Shown: one piece after another, positions 61,119 through 64,000 of the stretch
Numbering within the stretch: position 1 is the stretch's first letter
How the letters are laid out: every line of letters begins with the position of its first letter
Origin: Beijerinckiaceae bacterium
GTDB taxonomy: Bacteria > Pseudomonadota > Alphaproteobacteria > Rhizobiales > Beijerinckiaceae
DNA length: 64,000 nucleotides
Reading direction: 5' to 3'
Assembly: GCA_021324915.1 (NCBI GenBank)
Contig: JAJPIC010000023.1
Coordinates: 1 to 64,000, forward strand
Notes under the pieces: model-generated
Told to the model about the DNA's origin: nothing
The model's input: only the letters and a program-made list of their open reading frames with translations
Database searches by the model: none
Made by a program: the position numbers and the translations under genes

Positions 61119-62456
61119 ATGGGGCAAAAGGCTTCTCCGCTCTCGATTGGCATCGCACCCATGCAACCTTTGCGCGTCGGCATAGCCGGGCTCGGCACGG
61201 TGGGCGCCGCCGTTCTCAAGCTCCTCGACCGCCAGGCCGCGGCTTTGGCTTTGCGCTACGGCCGCAAAATCGTCGTCACGGGCGTCTCGGCCAAGGAATC
61301 GCGCAAGGAGCGCGGGCTCGATGTCTCGCGCTTCGCTTGGTTCGACGACCCGGCTGAACTGGCGGCCGCCGATATCGACCTCTTCGTCGAATTGATCGGC
61401 GGTGCGGCGGGCACGGCGCTCACCGCCGTCGAGCGCGCTTTGAGCACCGGCAAGTCGGTCGTCACGGCCAATAAAGCGCTGCTCGCCAGACATGGCATGC
61501 GGCTTGCGGAGCTTGCCGAGACCAAGGGCGTGGCGCTCGGTTTCGAGGCCTCGGTTGCCGGCGGTATTCCGATCATCAAGACTTTGCGTGAAGCGCTGCC
61601 CGGCAATTCATTGAGCCGAGTCTATGGGATCCTGAACGGAACCTGCAATTACATCCTCTCGCGGATGGAGATCGAACATCTCTCCTTTGCCGAATGTCTC
61701 GCCGAGGCCCAGCGATTGGGTTATGCCGAAGCAGATCCCAGCTTCGATATCGGCGGCGAGGACACGGCCCATAAGCTCGCGATCCTGACTTCGCTTGCCT
61801 TCGGTACGCGCATCGATCCGGACGCCATCGCGATCGAGGGCATCAAGGACATCAGCCTCGCCGATATCGAGGCGGCGAGCGAGCTCGGCTATCGTATCAA
61901 ATTGCTCGGCGTCGCCGAACGCACCAGCGCTGGAATCGAACAGCGCGTGCATCCGACCATGGTGCCGCGTTCTTCGGCCATCGCGCAGGTGATGGGCGTC
62001 ACCAATGCGGTGACGATCGACGCCGATGCCGTGCATGAATTGACGCTGAGCGGGCCGGGGGCAGGAGGGCTCGCGACGGCCTCGTCGGTGGTCGCCGATA
62101 TTGTCGATATTGCCAAGGGCGCGCGCCTACCGCCTTTCGGCCTGCCGGTCGCGGCACTTGCCCCGCTCGAACAAGCCCCGCTCCAGATGCACGAGGGCGG
62201 CTATTACATCCGGCTCTCGGTCTACGACCGGCCGGGCGCAGCGGCGGCGATTGCCATGCGCATGGCGGAGCGCTCGATCTCGCTCGAAAGCATCATGCAG
62301 CGCCGCCGTCCCGGCGAGCGCAAGCCGGCGGCCGTGCCGGTGGTGCTCATCACACATGCCACTTACGAAAAACTGATCCGCGAGGCGCTCGCGGCCGTAA
62401 TGGCCGACGGTTTCGTGGCTGAGCCGCCGCAGCTCATCCGCATCGAGCGCGAATAG
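61119..62456 (+). CDS. hom: Homoserine dehydrogenase
   Basis: Hom reduces aspartate semialdehyde to homoserine for threonine and methionine. The 445-residue protein has the Rossmann motif RVGIAGLGTVGAAVLKLL, VVTANKALLARHG, and the catalytic block YGILNGTCNYILSRM with the GYAEADPSFDIGGEDTAHKLAIL segment, plus a C-terminal ACT domain (YIRLSVYDRPGAAAAIAMRMAERSISLESI) for threonine feedback. The Met at 61161 (MQPLRVGIAG) is an alternative start. It precedes glpX by 27 bases. Confidence 0.97.
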   Translation: MGQKASPLSIGIAPMQPLRVGIAGLGTVGAAVLKLLDRQAAALALRYGRKIVVTGVSAKESRKERGLDVSRFAWFDDPAELAAADIDLFVELIGGAAGTALTAVERALSTGKSVVTANKALLARHGMRLAELAETKGVALGFEASVAGGIPIIKTLREALPGNSLSRVYGILNGTCNYILSRMEIEHLSFAECLAEAQRLGYAEADPSFDIGGEDTAHKLAILTSLAFGTRIDPDAIAIEGIKDISLADIEAASELGYRIKLLGVAERTSAGIEQRVHPTMVPRSSAIAQVMGVTNAVTIDADAVHELTLSGPGAGGLATASSVVADIVDIAKGARLPPFGLPVAALAPLEQAPLQMHEGGYYIRLSVYDRPGAAAAIAMRMAERSISLESIMQRRRPGERKPAAVPVVLITHATYEKLIREALAAVMADGFVAEPPQLIRIERE

Positions 62457-62483
62457 GTTCCAGGCAAAAAGGGGAATGCGCAC

Positions 62484-63477
<994 letters not shown>

Positions 63478-63479
<2 letters not shown>

Positions 63480-63527
63480 CCCTCTCCTTGTGGGAGTGGG
63501 TGGCCGGCGAATGCCGGCCAGGCGAGG
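63478..63527. repeat. Intergenic palindromic repeat after glpX
   Basis: CCCTCTCCTTGTGGGAG-type start followed by TGGCCGGC-GAAT-GCCGGCCA (63501-63520) and GGCGAGGGGC. This CCTCTCC...GGCGAGGGG form with a variable central hairpin is a widespread proteobacterial intergenic repeat. It begins at the glpX stop and may end its transcript. Confidence 0.75.
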
Positions 63528-63534
63528 GGCTGCC

Positions 63535-64000
63535 GTGACGCATCCACCACAACAACAAGACTCGTACCGCGAAGCGCGGGAACGCCAAAAACACGAAGAC
63601 AATATTAAAATAGTCAGTGCGCTCAATCGCGTTGCTGACGAGCTTACTGTTACAGAAAAACAACAAAATCGAAGCGACCGTTGCAGGGCAATTCGCGAAT
63701 GTATCAGTATTGTTCTGATCCTTGGGACTGTAGTTGCGGCCGGAGCTGGGGATTATTGCTTTTATCGGCAGTTCGAAGAGATGAAGAGTGCCGGGGCTGA
63801 TACGCAAAGGATCATTAACGCCAATAATGCCCTTGCACAGGCTGCCAAGGACCAAGCCGCTGCGGAAAAAGCCTCTGCTAAAGCAATCGAAATAGAAGCA
63901 ACCTCAAGTCGCGCGTGGTTATTTGTGTCCTACGATGTTCCCCAAGGCCCTCAAGTTGTTCGAAACTCCATTTCCTTAAACTTCAGCATCGCAAACGTAG
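63535..64000 (+). CDS. Membrane protein, incomplete at the right edge
   Basis: From GTG at 63535 the frame stays open to the window end (155 codons). It encodes a Gln/Arg/Asp-rich head (THPPQQQDSYREARERQKHE), one membrane segment (CISIVLILGTVVAAGAGDYCFY, about 63-84), an Ala-rich coiled segment (NANNALAQAAKDQAAAEKAS) and a beta part starting SSRAWLFVSYDVPQGP. Such helix-coil-beta proteins are common orphan genes in Hyphomicrobiales. Its codon use is visibly more AT-rich than glpX, suggesting an accessory island starts here. Confidence 0.75.
   Translation, partial: MTHPPQQQDSYREARERQKHEDNIKIVSALNRVADELTVTEKQQNRSDRCRAIRECISIVLILGTVVAAGAGDYCFYRQFEEMKSAGADTQRIINANNALAQAAKDQAAAEKASAKAIEIEATSSRAWLFVSYDVPQGPQVVRNSISLNFSIANV

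Noticed and set aside
60532-61158. Upstream extension of the MFS pump to 725 residues
   Set aside because: It crosses the opposite-strand reductase gene and lacks membrane or pump features; GTG at 60531 fits the family length.
63501-63520. TGGCCGGC/GCCGGCCA hairpin after glpX as an intrinsic terminator
   Set aside because: No U-tract follows, and the stem is the variable centre of a common intergenic repeat, so a terminator role is unproven.

Overview
The window looks like chromosomal DNA of an alphaproteobacterium of the Hyphomicrobiales (Rhizobiales) type. The grounds are the gene orders rpsF-rpsR-DUF2232-rplI-dnaB-radA-cvpA-purF and lptG-lptD-surA-pdxA-rsmA with divergent pepA-holC, a class I PHA synthase, GC-rich coding sequence, and abundant short intergenic palindromes typical of that group. 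A Beijerinckiaceae/Methylocystaceae-like member is a guess from style only. No tRNA, rRNA, insertion sequence or phage gene was recognised.

Region by region. 1-1436 is the trailer-side part of a CRISPR array (20 repeats, 19 spacers) whose leader and cas genes, if linked, lie left of the window. 1.8-19.4 kb is an accessory region of small enzymes and one-component regulators: RibD-like reductase, YCII-like and monooxygenase-like proteins, TetR-SDR, DUF1801, a lytic transglycosylase, cupin, DoxX, GbsR/MarR with membrane genes, ArsR/SRPBCC/VOC/HxlR modules, and a HTH regulator with a beta-propeller protein next to a DUF899 protein. It contains two frameshifted genes: an Imm52-like immunity gene remnant at 10.0-10.7 kb and an SRPBCC gene at 11.3-11.8 kb. 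19.5-24.5 kb holds a FAH-family hydrolase and an HlyD-ABC-permease exporter with a divergent TetR repressor and a clear palindromic operator between them, followed by tandem palindromic repeats.

24.5-47.9 kb is mostly core: phaC; an SDR-purF-cvpA-radA-dnaB-rplI-DUF2232-rpsR-rpsF block read leftwards; fabD-fabG-acpP-fabF-mltG-yicC-gmk read rightwards (fatty acid synthesis, then cell wall and nucleotide genes); and an ogt/ada-alkA alkylation repair pair. 47.0-53.6 kb is the LPS-assembly operon lptG-lptD-surA-pdxA-rsmA. lptF, which in relatives sits directly upstream of lptG, is not there. 54.2-56.2 kb is pepA-holC. 56.3-60.5 kb is a three-gene multidrug efflux set (MFS pump, EmrA-like adaptor, NodT-like outer membrane channel). 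The right end carries a short dihydrofolate reductase, hom, glpX and an incomplete membrane protein gene.

The items most worth following up are the CRISPR array without visible cas genes, the two frameshifted accessory genes, the missing lptF, the families of structured intergenic repeats, a GTTC-N7-GTTC box before an unknown gene, and a small secreted protein with duplicated LNPQPLPPG motifs. I saw no convincing new multi-gene system.
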